Source of the DNA: Ureibacillus manganicus DSM 26584
Lineage (GTDB): Bacteria > Bacillota > Bacilli > Bacillales_A > Planococcaceae
DNA length: 64,000 nt
Direction: 5' to 3'
Assembly (NCBI RefSeq): GCF_000772945.1
Contig: NZ_JPVN01000017.1
Span: 1 to 64,000 of the forward strand
Shown here piece by piece: positions 8,673-17,359 of this stretch (position 1 is the first letter of the stretch; every line of letters begins with the position of its first letter). The position numbers and the translations under genes are program-made. The notes below the pieces were generated by a model. The model worked only from the letters and a program-made list of their open reading frames with translations, searched no databases and was not told the origin of the DNA.

Positions 8673-9659
8673 ATTGTCATAGGTAAACACATTAAGAAGA
8701 TAAAACTTAGTCAAATAGAACCTGAGACAACTTTTAGAAAAAACGAAAAGGATATCAGTCTTGCAGATGACATTAAAGAGAATGGATTACAAGTACCGTT
8801 AATTGTTGAAGAAGTAGGTGTAAATCAATATGTTCTCGTTGATGGTTATCGTCGATATTATGCATTAATATTTTTAAATGAGGAAGAAGTTAACTGTACG
8901 GTGGACGCAAGATCTTCTGAAGAGGGGAGAATTATTAAGAGACTCAGATTGGAATTGCATTCTGAAAAGAGATCCGCATTTGATTTAGAAAAAATGATAA
9001 GAAAATTAATGGAAAACGAAAATTATGATATCAAAGAAGTTGCTAAAGCCTGTGGTGTTACTGTGCCAACAATTAAAAAGTATGAACGTGTTGCAAGAGT
9101 TGAACCTGAAAAGGTTGCAAAAGCAAAAGAGGCTGGTGTAGGAATACATGGATTAACTGATATAAATGAATCAAAAATCAATGAAGGATTAAAAGATAAT
9201 ATTTTTGATAGATATTTGAATAATGAATTCAAAACAAAAACATTGGGGTACATTAAAAGAGCGACGAATGAAACTGTGTTTAAAGATATAGCAACTATTA
9301 ATTCTGCTAATGAATGTCTTGAAGAAATAATTCAATCAAACCCACAAAACTATGAAATTGTGAAAACAATTCTCTATAAGCATAGATTGCTAGTAAGTTA
9401 TGATAAAAGTAGTCATTCTGAAATCCATAATTCAAATCTAAAGCATATGCAAGAAATATTAAAAAATCTTGCATTAACAAATTATGTTCAGTTTTTAACA
9501 CCGAAACAGAAAAATGATTATAAGATATTTGAACAAAAACTAAATCAATTTTTGAATCCGCCAAGAGTAAACTCAGGATTCCCTATAGAGGTTAAACTAG
9601 TAAAAAAATCACAGAAGAAAAGATCAAGCGTAAGGGAAATGGGAAAAGATCTGAGTTAG
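8673..9659 (+). CDS. ParB-like nuclease-domain/HTH protein with uncertain start
   Basis: The N-terminal half matches the ParB/Srx domain: SQIEPETTFRKNEKD, then DDIKENGLQVPLIVEE and VDGYRRYYAL (residues 57-64). An HTH of the Spo0J/KorB type follows (IKEVAKACGVTVPTIKKYE, about residues 119-137) and then a coiled, charged C-terminus. ParB-domain proteins bind DNA and often CTP. No parA neighbour is present, so it need not be a partition factor. The frame is open only from 8673 and contains no ATG/GTG/TTG before the conserved domain. Either it starts at ATT (8673) behind GGGTGA, or a base was lost. An ATG at 8665 reads MGELS then stops, and one extra base near 8679 would join it to the domain. 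The GTG at 8901 would remove the ParB core and is rejected. Confidence 0.72.
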   Translation: MVIGKHIKKIKLSQIEPETTFRKNEKDISLADDIKENGLQVPLIVEEVGVNQYVLVDGYRRYYALIFLNEEEVNCTVDARSSEEGRIIKRLRLELHSEKRSAFDLEKMIRKLMENENYDIKEVAKACGVTVPTIKKYERVARVEPEKVAKAKEAGVGIHGLTDINESKINEGLKDNIFDRYLNNEFKTKTLGYIKRATNETVFKDIATINSANECLEEIIQSNPQNYEIVKTILYKHRLLVSYDKSSHSEIHNSNLKHMQEILKNLALTNYVQFLTPKQKNDYKIFEQKLNQFLNPPRVNSGFPIEVKLVKKSQKKRSSVREMGKDLS

Positions 9660-9766
9660 AAAGAGTGAAGTGAAAACAAATCCGCAACTGATTTAACTGG
9701 TTAGAAGAGACAGGCACCTAGCAATTTTTAAAAAAATCTATATTAAAGGCAATTATTATAAACGAT

Positions 9767-9785
9767 GGGACAGTGTGCCTGTCCC
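9767..9785. repeat. GGGACAG...CTGTCCC palindrome, possible terminator
   Basis: Seven-base arms with a 5-nt loop, in the 3' region shared by the ParB-like gene and the convergent YeiH-type gene. A further half copy (CTTCGTCCC) follows at 9793-9801. Confidence 0.6.
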
Positions 9786-9815
9786 CAATGTACCTTCGTC
9801 CCATTATAACAATCC

Positions 9816-10964
9816 CTACAAAACAATCAAATCCCCAAAAATAGAAATGAGCAGCAAACTGACGACTCCGACAGAAAGGGAAGCGATTAAACCGATGTAA
9901 AATGGTTTAATGCCCATTCCTTTAAAGATTTTTAGATTCGTTGATAGACCCACGCCCGCCATTGCTAGCCCGAGCAGATAGGTGGATCCAAATGTACTCC
10001 AGAAACTATAGAAGTCCTTCCAAGCAGATGGTTCAAACAGATTAAAAGCCATTCCTGTCGATGATAAGGTTGCATCCCCAATCGTCCGGATTAATGATAA
10101 GAACAAGAAGCCAAGTATGAAAAGAGGGAACAGTTTGTACCATTTTGGAAGGTTTACGCTCTGTTCTTTCCCATTACTACGCTTCCCTCGATAGAAGAAG
10201 TAAGCGACAATTGGGATAACGGCAATAATAAATAAATTTCTCGTAAGTTTGGTAATGGTCGCTACTTCTACGACTTTTTCCGAATGAAACATTTGGTCAT
10301 ACATTAATGCTGCCCCAGTTACTTGTGCTGTATCATGAATGGCCGTTCCTAAAAATAATCCAGCCTTAATCGGGTCATCAGCAAAAAAGAAGTTTGCTAG
10401 ATATGGATAAAAAAGCATTCCCACTAAACCAAAAATGGTAATATTGGCAACGGCATATGAAATTTCATTTTCCTCCGCCTTAATAACCGGTGCTGTAGCC
10501 ATAATTGCAGTCACACCGCAAATCCCAGTACCATTCGCAATTAATGCCCCCAGGCGAGCCGATTGGTTCATTTTATTTGTGAAATAAAGAGTGACTATCA
10601 ATCCAACTGAAATGCAAGAGATAATGAGAGGAAGTCCCCATGCCCCCAGTTTAAGTGCTTCCGTTAAACTCAATCGTAAACCGAGTAAAATGATTCCGGC
10701 ACGTAACGCATATTTTACGGCGAAACTGATTCCTTTAGTGAATAGATCCGGGAGTCCAACTGTATTACGTATCAAAATCCCCAATAGTATTGCGACGAAG
10801 ATTCCTGAGATTGGACTGCTACTACCTTCTGACAAAACCCCTATTAATAAGAGCAAATCTCCGATAAGCCCTGCACCATAAACCCCCAACATCATGACAA
10901 CAAAACAAACTACTAAGCCAGGGATGAAGCGAGTAACTACCATTGCTTTATTTCGTAAATTCAT
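9816..10964 (-). CDS. YeiH-family putative sulfate/anion exporter
   Basis: A 382-residue membrane protein with about ten hydrophobic segments, matching the YeiH/UPF0324 (PF03601) family. Recognisable conserved stretches are GIFVAILLGILIRN (about 52-65), LGLRLSLTEALKLG (about 97-110), NGTGICGVTAIMATAPVI (about 142-159) and GTAIHDTAQVTGAAL (about 207-221). Characterised relatives have been linked to sulfate or organosulfonate metabolism, but substrate assignment is uncertain. It stands alone, without the LysR gene that often accompanies yeiH. Its upstream region (10965-11165) is shared with the divergent threonine-synthase-like gene. Confidence 0.85.
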   Translation of the reverse strand: MNLRNKAMVVTRFIPGLVVCFVVMMLGVYGAGLIGDLLLLIGVLSEGSSSPISGIFVAILLGILIRNTVGLPDLFTKGISFAVKYALRAGIILLGLRLSLTEALKLGAWGLPLIISCISVGLIVTLYFTNKMNQSARLGALIANGTGICGVTAIMATAPVIKAEENEISYAVANITIFGLVGMLFYPYLANFFFADDPIKAGLFLGTAIHDTAQVTGAALMYDQMFHSEKVVEVATITKLTRNLFIIAVIPIVAYFFYRGKRSNGKEQSVNLPKWYKLFPLFILGFLFLSLIRTIGDATLSSTGMAFNLFEPSAWKDFYSFWSTFGSTYLLGLAMAGVGLSTNLKIFKGMGIKPFYIGLIASLSVGVVSLLLISIFGDLIVL

Positions 10965-11165
10965 ACAGCCATCTCCTAATTTTTTAGATTTCTAATGCCT
11001 TAAGTGCATAAAAGTTCCAATTATGTATGCTTTCTAATTAATCGTAAACATTTCATTTAAACAATACAATACCCAATTAAAATTTTATTTGAATATTTAA
11101 AATTTTCTTGCAATTGAAGTTATGGATTGGTAAAGTTGTAATTAAATTGAAGGGAGTAGATAGTA

Positions 11166-12398
11166 ATGAAATACAGTTTTGTTTCTCATCTGTTTTGCCC
11201 GAAGTGTGAAAAGACGTACGACACCAAAGAACAACACCAGTTGTGTTCTTGCGGATCCCCATTGTTGGTTGACTATCATTGGGATCAAATAAAAGAAAAT
11301 TTAAAACGAGAAGATTTACTAACTAGGGAGCCTTCGTTATGGAGATATCATGAGTTATTGCCAGTTGAAGATTCCAATAATGTCGTTTCACTCGGTGAAG
11401 GCATGACACCTCTTATTTCAATGCCGACACTAGGAAAGGACATGTCCGTGGAAAATCTCTTTATGAAAGATGAAGGGCTTGTTCCGACTGGTACTTTTAA
11501 AGCTAGAGGAGCAGCAGTTGGGGTCTCAAAAGCAAAGGAAATAGGTGTAAAAGAACTGGCGATGCCGACCAATGGGAATGCAGGTGCAGCGTGGGCTCTT
11601 TATGCAGCAAGAGCGGGTATCAACTCAACGATTGTCATGCCAGTGGATGCGCCGGTAATCACTAGGAATGAGGTAGCTTCATCAGGTGCAAAACTCTATC
11701 TGGTTAATGGATTGATCAGCGATGCAGGAAAAATTGTAGCGAAAGCCGTAAAGGATAACAATCTATACGATGCATCGACATTGAAGGAACCTTACCGAAT
11801 CGAAGGCAAGAAAACGATGGGACTAGAAATTGCCGAACAAATGGGTTGGAAGATGCCTGATGTTATTTTGTATCCGACAGGTGGGGGAGTAGGATTAATC
11901 GGAATCTATAAGGCTTTGAAAGAATTAAAGTCTTTGGGTTGGGTGGAAGGAAAATTGCCTAGATTGGTAGCAGTACAAGCATCGAATTGTGCACCAATCG
12001 TAAAAGCTTGGGAAGAGAAAAAGACTGAGTCCGAGTTTTGGCAAGACTCTAGTACACTAGCTTTTGGCATTAATGTTCCTAAGGCATTAGGGGACTTTTT
12101 AGTTTTAGATGCCATCTATCAAACAGATGGCTGTGCAATCGCGATTGACGACCAATCTATGGTCGAGGAACAAGAAAAGATTTCTCGATTAGAAGGTGCT
12201 TTTATTTGCCCAGAGGGAGCTTCTACGTTTGTAGCAATTCGTAGATTAAGAGAAAGCGGATGGATTAAAGAAGGAGAAACAGTAGTTGCATTGAATACGG
12301 GGGCAGGCATCAAATACCCAGATACAGTGAAAGTAGAAGTACCAATGCTTGAGAAGGAAGCATCAATTTATGAAGACCATAAGGATTTGGTTAAGTGA
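11166..12398 (+). CDS. Threonine-synthase-family PLP enzyme (likely ammonia-lyase or synthase)
   Basis: A fold-type II PLP enzyme of 410 residues with an N-terminal zinc-ribbon-like CPKC...CSCG, as in archaeal-type threonine synthases. The PLP lysine is K112 in GTFKARGA, and the phosphate-binding glycine loop is PTGGGVGLIG (about 238-247). By sequence it would be called threonine synthase (O-phosphohomoserine to threonine). However, no hom or thrB is adjacent. Instead it heads a unit with a YheO/DauR-type regulator and RidA, followed by an amino-acid symporter. That context fits a catabolic amino-acid ammonia-lyase whose enamine/imine product RidA hydrolyses (inference). The start has AAGGGAG upstream. 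It overlaps the next gene by 4 nt (GTGA). Confidence 0.85.
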   Translation: MKYSFVSHLFCPKCEKTYDTKEQHQLCSCGSPLLVDYHWDQIKENLKREDLLTREPSLWRYHELLPVEDSNNVVSLGEGMTPLISMPTLGKDMSVENLFMKDEGLVPTGTFKARGAAVGVSKAKEIGVKELAMPTNGNAGAAWALYAARAGINSTIVMPVDAPVITRNEVASSGAKLYLVNGLISDAGKIVAKAVKDNNLYDASTLKEPYRIEGKKTMGLEIAEQMGWKMPDVILYPTGGGVGLIGIYKALKELKSLGWVEGKLPRLVAVQASNCAPIVKAWEEKKTESEFWQDSSTLAFGINVPKALGDFLVLDAIYQTDGCAIAIDDQSMVEEQEKISRLEGAFICPEGASTFVAIRRLRESGWIKEGETVVALNTGAGIKYPDTVKVEVPMLEKEASIYEDHKDLVK

Positions 12399-13054
12399 AA
12401 AAAGAACATGAAACCATTTTCGATCAAGCTTGTCGTACAGCAGACACACTTGTCGCCATGTTTGGCCAGCGGTGTGAGGTAGCGGTACATGATTTTAGTA
12501 ATCTGGAGGAATCTCTTTTTTATCTTAAAGGGAACCTTACAAATCGTAAAAAGGGAGCACCCATCACAAACCTTGTATTACAAGAATTGAAAAAAGATGA
12601 TCTCGAGATAGCAGACATCACCAACTATGAGACGATTTTGAAGACAGGAAGTGTGCTGAAATCTTCTACCATCTTTTTAAGAGATTCATCAAACCATGTA
12701 ATTGGGGCTCTTTGCATTAACTATGATATTAGTTTATTGATTCAGATCAGCGGAGAAATTGAGGAACTACTAAAGTTTAATAAATCCGAGCAAAAAACCG
12801 AAAATTTCTATTCCTCTGTACACGAAGTATTGGAAGACATGGTGAACTCTGTATTAAAAGATTTTCCTAAAGCGCAAACCTTGCTTGATATGGAAGAAAA
12901 GATTGAATGTGTCAGTAAATTAGAGGAAAAAGGCGCATTTTTAATCAAAGGATCTGTCGAGTACTTATCTGAAGTCTTGGGTGTATCAAAATTTACGATT
13001 TATAACTACCTGAAAAAAATAAGGGAAGAAAAAGAATTTTCAATAAAGGAGTGA
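12395..13054 (+). CDS. YheO/DauR-type PAS-HTH transcriptional regulator
   Basis: 219 residues in two parts: an N-terminal YheO-like PAS domain (PF08348; TIFDQACRTADTLVAMFG and EVAVHDFSNLEESL, about residues 5-115) and a C-terminal HTH_22-type domain (KGSVEYLSEVLGVSKFTIYN, about 188-207). DauR, a characterised member, controls D-arginine use. The GTG start overlaps the stop of the PLP enzyme by 4 nt, so the two are translationally coupled, and RidA follows after 4 nt. It probably senses an amino acid or product and controls this cluster and perhaps the symporter downstream (inference). Confidence 0.88.
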   Translation: MKKEHETIFDQACRTADTLVAMFGQRCEVAVHDFSNLEESLFYLKGNLTNRKKGAPITNLVLQELKKDDLEIADITNYETILKTGSVLKSSTIFLRDSSNHVIGALCINYDISLLIQISGEIEELLKFNKSEQKTENFYSSVHEVLEDMVNSVLKDFPKAQTLLDMEEKIECVSKLEEKGAFLIKGSVEYLSEVLGVSKFTIYNYLKKIREEKEFSIKE

Positions 13055-13058
13055 TTAA

Positions 13059-13436
13059 ATGGAATTCATCACAACTAAAAAAGCTCCGGAAGCAATCGGA
13101 CCTTACTCACAAGCAGTCAAAGTCAACAATATGCTTTATCTTTCGGGCCAGATTCCAATAAACCCTGAAACTGGACAAGTAGTAGAAAATGATATCGTCC
13201 TGCAAACCCGGCAAGTTCTACAAAATATAGAAGCCATTTTACACGAAGAAAATTTGTCGATTGATCAAGTAGTGAAGACGACCATTTTCATAAAAGATAT
13301 GGCTCAGTTTCCAATTATAAACGAAGAATACAGCAGCTTTTTTAAGGATCATAAACCTGCCAGATCTACAGTAGAAGTGAGCCGTTTACCAAAAGACGTA
13401 TTGATCGAAATAGAATCTATTGCGGTTCTAAGTTAG
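13059..13436 (+). CDS. ridA: RidA family enamine/imine deaminase
   Basis: A 125-residue YjgF/YER057c/UK114 protein. It shows the family marks APEAIGPYSQAV (residues 9-20), LSGQIPINPETGQ and the C-terminal RSTVEVSRLPKDVLIEIE, which contains the conserved substrate-binding Arg. RidA hydrolyses reactive 2-aminoacrylate-type intermediates released by PLP-dependent dehydratases. Its position directly after a threonine-synthase/dehydratase-like PLP enzyme supports a shared pathway. The ATG has AAGGAG 7 nt upstream. Confidence 0.95.
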   Translation: MEFITTKKAPEAIGPYSQAVKVNNMLYLSGQIPINPETGQVVENDIVLQTRQVLQNIEAILHEENLSIDQVVKTTIFIKDMAQFPIINEEYSSFFKDHKPARSTVEVSRLPKDVLIEIESIAVLS

Positions 13437-13524
13437 GCAAGGAGCAAGTCTTGAAATTGTTGGGACAGTGGATAACGAAAGGTGAATCTCTTTTTTTGAC
13501 AGAAGATATAGCCATGCACTTTTT

Positions 13525-13538
13525 TGTAAGCGTTTTTA
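13525..13538 (+). promoter_or_regulatory. cre-like site upstream of the symporter
   Basis: TGTAAGCGTTTTTA matches the CcpA cre consensus TGWAANCGNTNWCA with one mismatch. It lies 154 bp before the symporter start. A TGTAAT/ATTACA inverted repeat (about 13626-13642) sits closer to the gene. Both are candidates only. Confidence 0.35.
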
Positions 13539-13691
13539 TAGTGGATGAATTTTTAGAAAAACAACACGTTCAAAAGTACTCTAAAACATCTTAGAAATAC
13601 CCCTTTGTCAGACACAAGAAAAAATGTAATACGAAATTACACGTTAGTTAATCTGTGTTCAATGCCAAAGAATAATAAAGGGGAGAAATAA

Positions 13692-14957
13692 ATGTTTAAG
13701 ATAAAAGGAAATTTGTTGGCTCAAATCTTTATTGCATTCGTGCTTGCAGTTGTGTTAGGTATAGCTTTTGGTCCTTCGATTGAAGTATTAAAGCCACTTG
13801 GGGATTTATTTTTACGTCTCATCAAATTCATTATCGCCCCATTAATTTTAGCATCACTAGTTGTTGGGGTAGCTAGTACAGGGGATCCGAGGAACCTGGG
13901 GAGAATCGGTGCAAAGACAATTAGTTACTACTTGATAACTAGTGCAATTGCAGTCATCATCGGTTTGGCTATTGCCTTTTTGATCAATCCAGGAAAGGGT
14001 CTGAATATAAGTGCACCTGAAGAGGCAACAACAGTGAATGAAACTGGTGGGGTAATTGCTACTTTACTAAATATCATTCCAGATAATCCTTTCGCTGCAC
14101 TTGCTACAGGTAATGTATTACAAATTATATTCTTTGCGATCTTTATCGGGATTGCCATTTCACTCGTTGGGAAACCGGCGCAACCAGTTTATCGATTCTT
14201 TGAAGGTTTCGCAGAAGTCATGTATAAAATAACGGGAATCGTCATGTGGGTAGCACCAATTGGTGTATTAGGATTGGTCGCACCAGTAGTTGGCCAATAT
14301 GGGGTAGATGTATTAATGCCGCTATTAAAAGTAATTCTAGCTGTAGCCATAGCTTGTATTATTCATGCTGTCTTCATTTATTCACTAGCAGTTAAGAAAT
14401 TTGCCAAGATGAGCCCTTTAAAATTCTTTAAAGGAATCGCTCCGGCAGCCACTGTTGCCTTCAGTACATGTAGTAGTGCTGGAACCTTACCTGTTACTAT
14501 GAAAAACACACAGGATCTAGGTGTATCGAAAAAAATAAGCAGCTTTGTTCTCCCACTTGGAGCAACTTTGAATATGGATGGAACTGCCATTTATCAAGGG
14601 ATAGCGGTTGTCTTCATTGCCCAATTTTATGGAATGGACTTAACCTTCTTACAATTATTAACCGTTGTGTTAACAGCTGTTTTGGCATCCATCGGCGCAG
14701 CAGGGGTCCCAGGAGCAGGGGTCATTATGCTTGCCATGGTACTCGCATCAGTAAACATGCCATTAGAAGGAATCGCTCTTGTAGCTGGTATCGATCGTGT
14801 ACTAGACATGTTCAGAACTTCAGTTAACGTCATAGGTGACGCATCGGCAGCAGTCGTAGTTGGAGCTACAGAAGATGGGTTAGGGTCTGATAATATCAAC
14901 GACACAAAAGTTGATGAAGAATCCCATACTAAACAACTTGACAGTGTTAATGTGTGA
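13692..14957 (+). CDS. Dicarboxylate/amino acid:cation symporter (DAACS/GltP family)
   Basis: A 421-residue transporter of the glutamate/aspartate symporter fold. The hairpin-loop serines are in FSTCSSAGTLP (about 257-267), the hallmark NMDGTAIYQ is at about 295-303, and the substrate/cation motif DRVLDMFRTSVNVIGD is at about 364-379. Relatives carry glutamate, aspartate, C4-dicarboxylates, serine or threonine with H+ or Na+. It is separated from ridA by 255 bp and has its own leader, but its proximity to the PLP enzyme/RidA unit suggests it supplies that enzyme's amino-acid substrate (inference). A terminator follows the stop. Confidence 0.92.
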   Translation: MFKIKGNLLAQIFIAFVLAVVLGIAFGPSIEVLKPLGDLFLRLIKFIIAPLILASLVVGVASTGDPRNLGRIGAKTISYYLITSAIAVIIGLAIAFLINPGKGLNISAPEEATTVNETGGVIATLLNIIPDNPFAALATGNVLQIIFFAIFIGIAISLVGKPAQPVYRFFEGFAEVMYKITGIVMWVAPIGVLGLVAPVVGQYGVDVLMPLLKVILAVAIACIIHAVFIYSLAVKKFAKMSPLKFFKGIAPAATVAFSTCSSAGTLPVTMKNTQDLGVSKKISSFVLPLGATLNMDGTAIYQGIAVVFIAQFYGMDLTFLQLLTVVLTAVLASIGAAGVPGAGVIMLAMVLASVNMPLEGIALVAGIDRVLDMFRTSVNVIGDASAAVVVGATEDGLGSDNINDTKVDEESHTKQLDSVNV

Positions 14958-14962
14958 AAATA

Positions 14963-14995
14963 AGGTGGGTACCTCTTTAGGTACCTGCTTTTTTT
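14963..14995 (+). terminator. Intrinsic terminator after the DAACS symporter
   Basis: GGTACCT and AGGTACC pair across CTTT, extended by weaker pairs, and are followed by GCTTTTTTT. It begins 6 nt after the stop codon. Confidence 0.8.
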
Positions 14996-15100
14996 CTGTT
15001 AGTGGGATTTGAATTGTTTAGTTTTAGAAGATCGATTAGGGAATGAAGTTTATCAAAATTACATCGGATGTTAGGAGGTTTTATTTTTTGGGATAGGGTG

Positions 15101-15126
15101 AGACGAGTGGACAAGGTCCCTCGTCT
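15101..15126. repeat. AGACGAG...CTCGTCT palindrome
   Basis: Seven-base arms enclosing 12 nt (TGGACAAGGTCC, itself partly palindromic). A member of the dispersed GGGACGAG family, lying between convergent genes. Confidence 0.55.
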
Positions 15127-15172
15127 GAACTTTCAACGGCTAGAAAAGGACTACAAAGCTGTACTGTGACCC

Positions 15173-16123
15173 CTAAAAGCTTATCATATTTAAAATTAAT
15201 ATCATTAATGGAATGGTGAACATTGCAAAAATTGTTGAAATCGCTGTCGTTGCTGCACCCATTTCATCATCTGATGAAAATTTTGAAAAAAGAATTGATG
15301 CTAACGTTAAAGAGGGCATCATGGATTGTACGAACACGGTTTGGAATATTGTATTATCTAGGCTCAACAGATTCCCAATACTTAATACGATTAAAGGTAC
15401 TAATATAAGTTTAATTGTAATCGGAAGCCAAAGTGCTTTTTTGTAGGTCGCTAACGAATTAACAGCACGCGCTTTATAAAGATTCATTAATAACATTCCA
15501 ATATAGAACATCGCTAATGGTGCACCTAGTGAAGCTAGCAGGTTAAACAAATCAAGGAAAAATACATAAGGTTTAATCTGTATGATTGAAAATGTTAAAC
15601 CGAATACGATTGCAATCATAGGTATGTTAATAAGAGATTTTAGCGTGTTTAGATTTACTTTTTTCTCTTTTTGTAAAATTAAGGATCCTACAGTCCATAA
15701 AGTGATATCTACTCCTGCGTCAAACATTGCAGCATAAAGAGCACCTTCGGGACCTAGAAGAATTGCGCATAGGGGGATACCGATGAAACCGGTATTCCCA
15801 AGGCCTGATAAAATAGCAATTTCACGAGTTCGATCTAACTGGGGATATACTCGTGAAGCAATTAGTCCACCAATAATAATTCCTAATATATTAATAATAA
15901 TAGATAGAAATAAGACAAGGAACGCATTGGAAAGTAGCTCATTGGTCATATCAAGTTTAAATATACTTGAAAGAATAATACAGGGCATTGCTATGTTCAC
16001 GATTAAAGTCGTAAACATATTCCTTATATCATTGTTAAACTCTATTTGTTTCGTTATAAATGCCCCAATCATAATCATAATTGTAATAAGTGCAATGGAG
16101 TGAAAAACAATACCAATTGCCAT
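15173..16123 (-). CDS. AEC-family (auxin efflux carrier-type) transporter
   Basis: A 316-residue membrane protein with about ten hydrophobic segments in the AEC fold (PF03547). The N-terminal half contains LIVNIAMPCIILSSIF and SGLGNTGFIGIPLC, the typical N-P/G-x-x-G-I-P elements; the C-terminal half has LASLGAPLAMFYIGMLL. Bacterial members export or import malonate, malate or other organic acids. The ATG at 16123, with TAGGA 7 nt upstream, is preferred over the TTG at 16162, which lacks a site. It lies 72 nt after the M20 peptidase gene and may be the last gene of the TctCBA-peptidase operon. Confidence 0.85.
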   Translation of the reverse strand: MAIGIVFHSIALITIMIMIGAFITKQIEFNNDIRNMFTTLIVNIAMPCIILSSIFKLDMTNELLSNAFLVLFLSIIINILGIIIGGLIASRVYPQLDRTREIAILSGLGNTGFIGIPLCAILLGPEGALYAAMFDAGVDITLWTVGSLILQKEKKVNLNTLKSLINIPMIAIVFGLTFSIIQIKPYVFFLDLFNLLASLGAPLAMFYIGMLLMNLYKARAVNSLATYKKALWLPITIKLILVPLIVLSIGNLLSLDNTIFQTVFVQSMMPSLTLASILFSKFSSDDEMGAATTAISTIFAMFTIPLMILILNMISF

Positions 16124-16195
16124 TGTAATTCCTACTTTCTCCCTTGAAAAAGCACCATGCAATTGTTCGAATTGGCATAGTGCTTTACGGTCGTA

Positions 16196-17359
16196 TTAGA
16201 GTTGTTTACAGAACAATAAGATTGAGCTCGCCAGTAATTTTGTACGTGGAATTAATGAGTTTAACTCCATGTATTCATTTTCTGCATGCCAATTTCCACC
16301 AATTGGCCCCATTCCGCATATGGAAGGGATTCCTAAAGCGGCAGTAAATCCAACATCAGCAGCACCTTTAGTTGTTTGTTCCGTAATATTAATGTCTAAA
16401 TAATTCGCAGCATTCTTTACAATTTCCAAAAGCTTCAGAACACCTTCGTTTTTTTCCATCGGAAGCATACCAATGTCACCTGATAGTTTGCTTTTCGTTC
16501 CTTCTATATAACTTGTGTTTACTATTCCTTCAATCTCTTTATACGTTTTTTTATAATCTTCTAATTTCCAAAAAGCAAGATGTATGCTTGTATAAGCGCA
16601 AGGGGATACAACATTATTTCCAATCCCACCATTTAGTTTTCCAAAATTGATGGTAATCCCATCTTCAATATTCATTAATTTCTTAATATGAATCATTTTT
16701 TGTGCGAGTTCATCATTGGCACTTATTCCATTCTCGATAAAAGCGCCAGAATGAGCTGCTTTCCCTTCAATATCGATACGTAAATGTGCTGATCCTTTAC
16801 GTGCAGTAACTATTGAACCGTCTGGTCTTCCAGGTTCTAAATTGAAGACGCAAGAAGCATCTTTAGCTAGTTCAGTAATTACACTCTTTGAAATAGGTGA
16901 GCCCAATTCTTCATCTGGAGTGAATAGCAATTGAATATCACATATTTCATCTGCTGCTAAATTTTTAAGGGAACTAGCTGCTTGAATCATTGTGACTAAA
17001 CCGGATTTCATGTCTGATACTCCAGGTCCAGCAATGTGATTTTCAGTTATCTTGAAAGGTCTATTTTTCGCTGTTCCGTCTGGTAATGCAGTATCTTTAT
17101 GGCCCATTAGTAAGATTTTACCTTTTTTCTTCCCCTTAATAGTTGCAATGATATGGTTGCCGTAATTCTCATTTTCTAAAATTTCATAATCTATATTTTC
17201 TGACTCTAGTTTTCTTCTAATTTCATGGCCGACAAGGTTTACACCTTCTTTATTGACTGTAGGACTATCAATATTCACGATAATTTCTAAAAGGTTTAGT
17301 GAATCTTCGTATTTGTTTTCAATGTCGTTATAAACTTTTTTTAATAGGCTGTCATTCAT
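16196..17359 (-). CDS. M20 family metallopeptidase (carboxypeptidase G2-like)
   Basis: A 387-residue zinc hydrolase of the M20 family. Metal and catalytic motifs are seen in order: LLMGHKDTALP, GPGVSDMKSGL (bridging Asp), TPDEELGS (catalytic Glu pair), LEPGRP, and the late GGNWHAENEYM His. The dimerisation/lid domain begins at RKGSAHLRIDIEGKAAHSG. Relatives cleave C-terminal glutamate or N-acyl amino acids. The start codon overlaps the tctA stop by one base (TAATG), so the enzyme is made together with the tripartite carboxylate transporter and probably processes what it imports (inference). The likely substrate is an N-acyl or peptidyl carboxylate; it is not otherwise defined. Confidence 0.9.
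   Translation of the reverse strand: MNDSLLKKVYNDIENKYEDSLNLLEIIVNIDSPTVNKEGVNLVGHEIRRKLESENIDYEILENENYGNHIIATIKGKKKGKILLMGHKDTALPDGTAKNRPFKITENHIAGPGVSDMKSGLVTMIQAASSLKNLAADEICDIQLLFTPDEELGSPISKSVITELAKDASCVFNLEPGRPDGSIVTARKGSAHLRIDIEGKAAHSGAFIENGISANDELAQKMIHIKKLMNIEDGITINFGKLNGGIGNNVVSPCAYTSIHLAFWKLEDYKKTYKEIEGIVNTSYIEGTKSKLSGDIGMLPMEKNEGVLKLLEIVKNAANYLDINITEQTTKGAADVGFTAALGIPSICGMGPIGGNWHAENEYMELNSLIPRTKLLASSILLFCKQL

Noticed and set aside
8673-9659. Chromosome partition protein Spo0J/Noc
   Set aside because: No parA, parS-like site or replication genes nearby; only the ParB-like domain and HTH are shared.
11166-12398. Annotating thrC with certainty
   Set aside because: No hom/thrB neighbours, while RidA and a DauR-type regulator are coupled to it.
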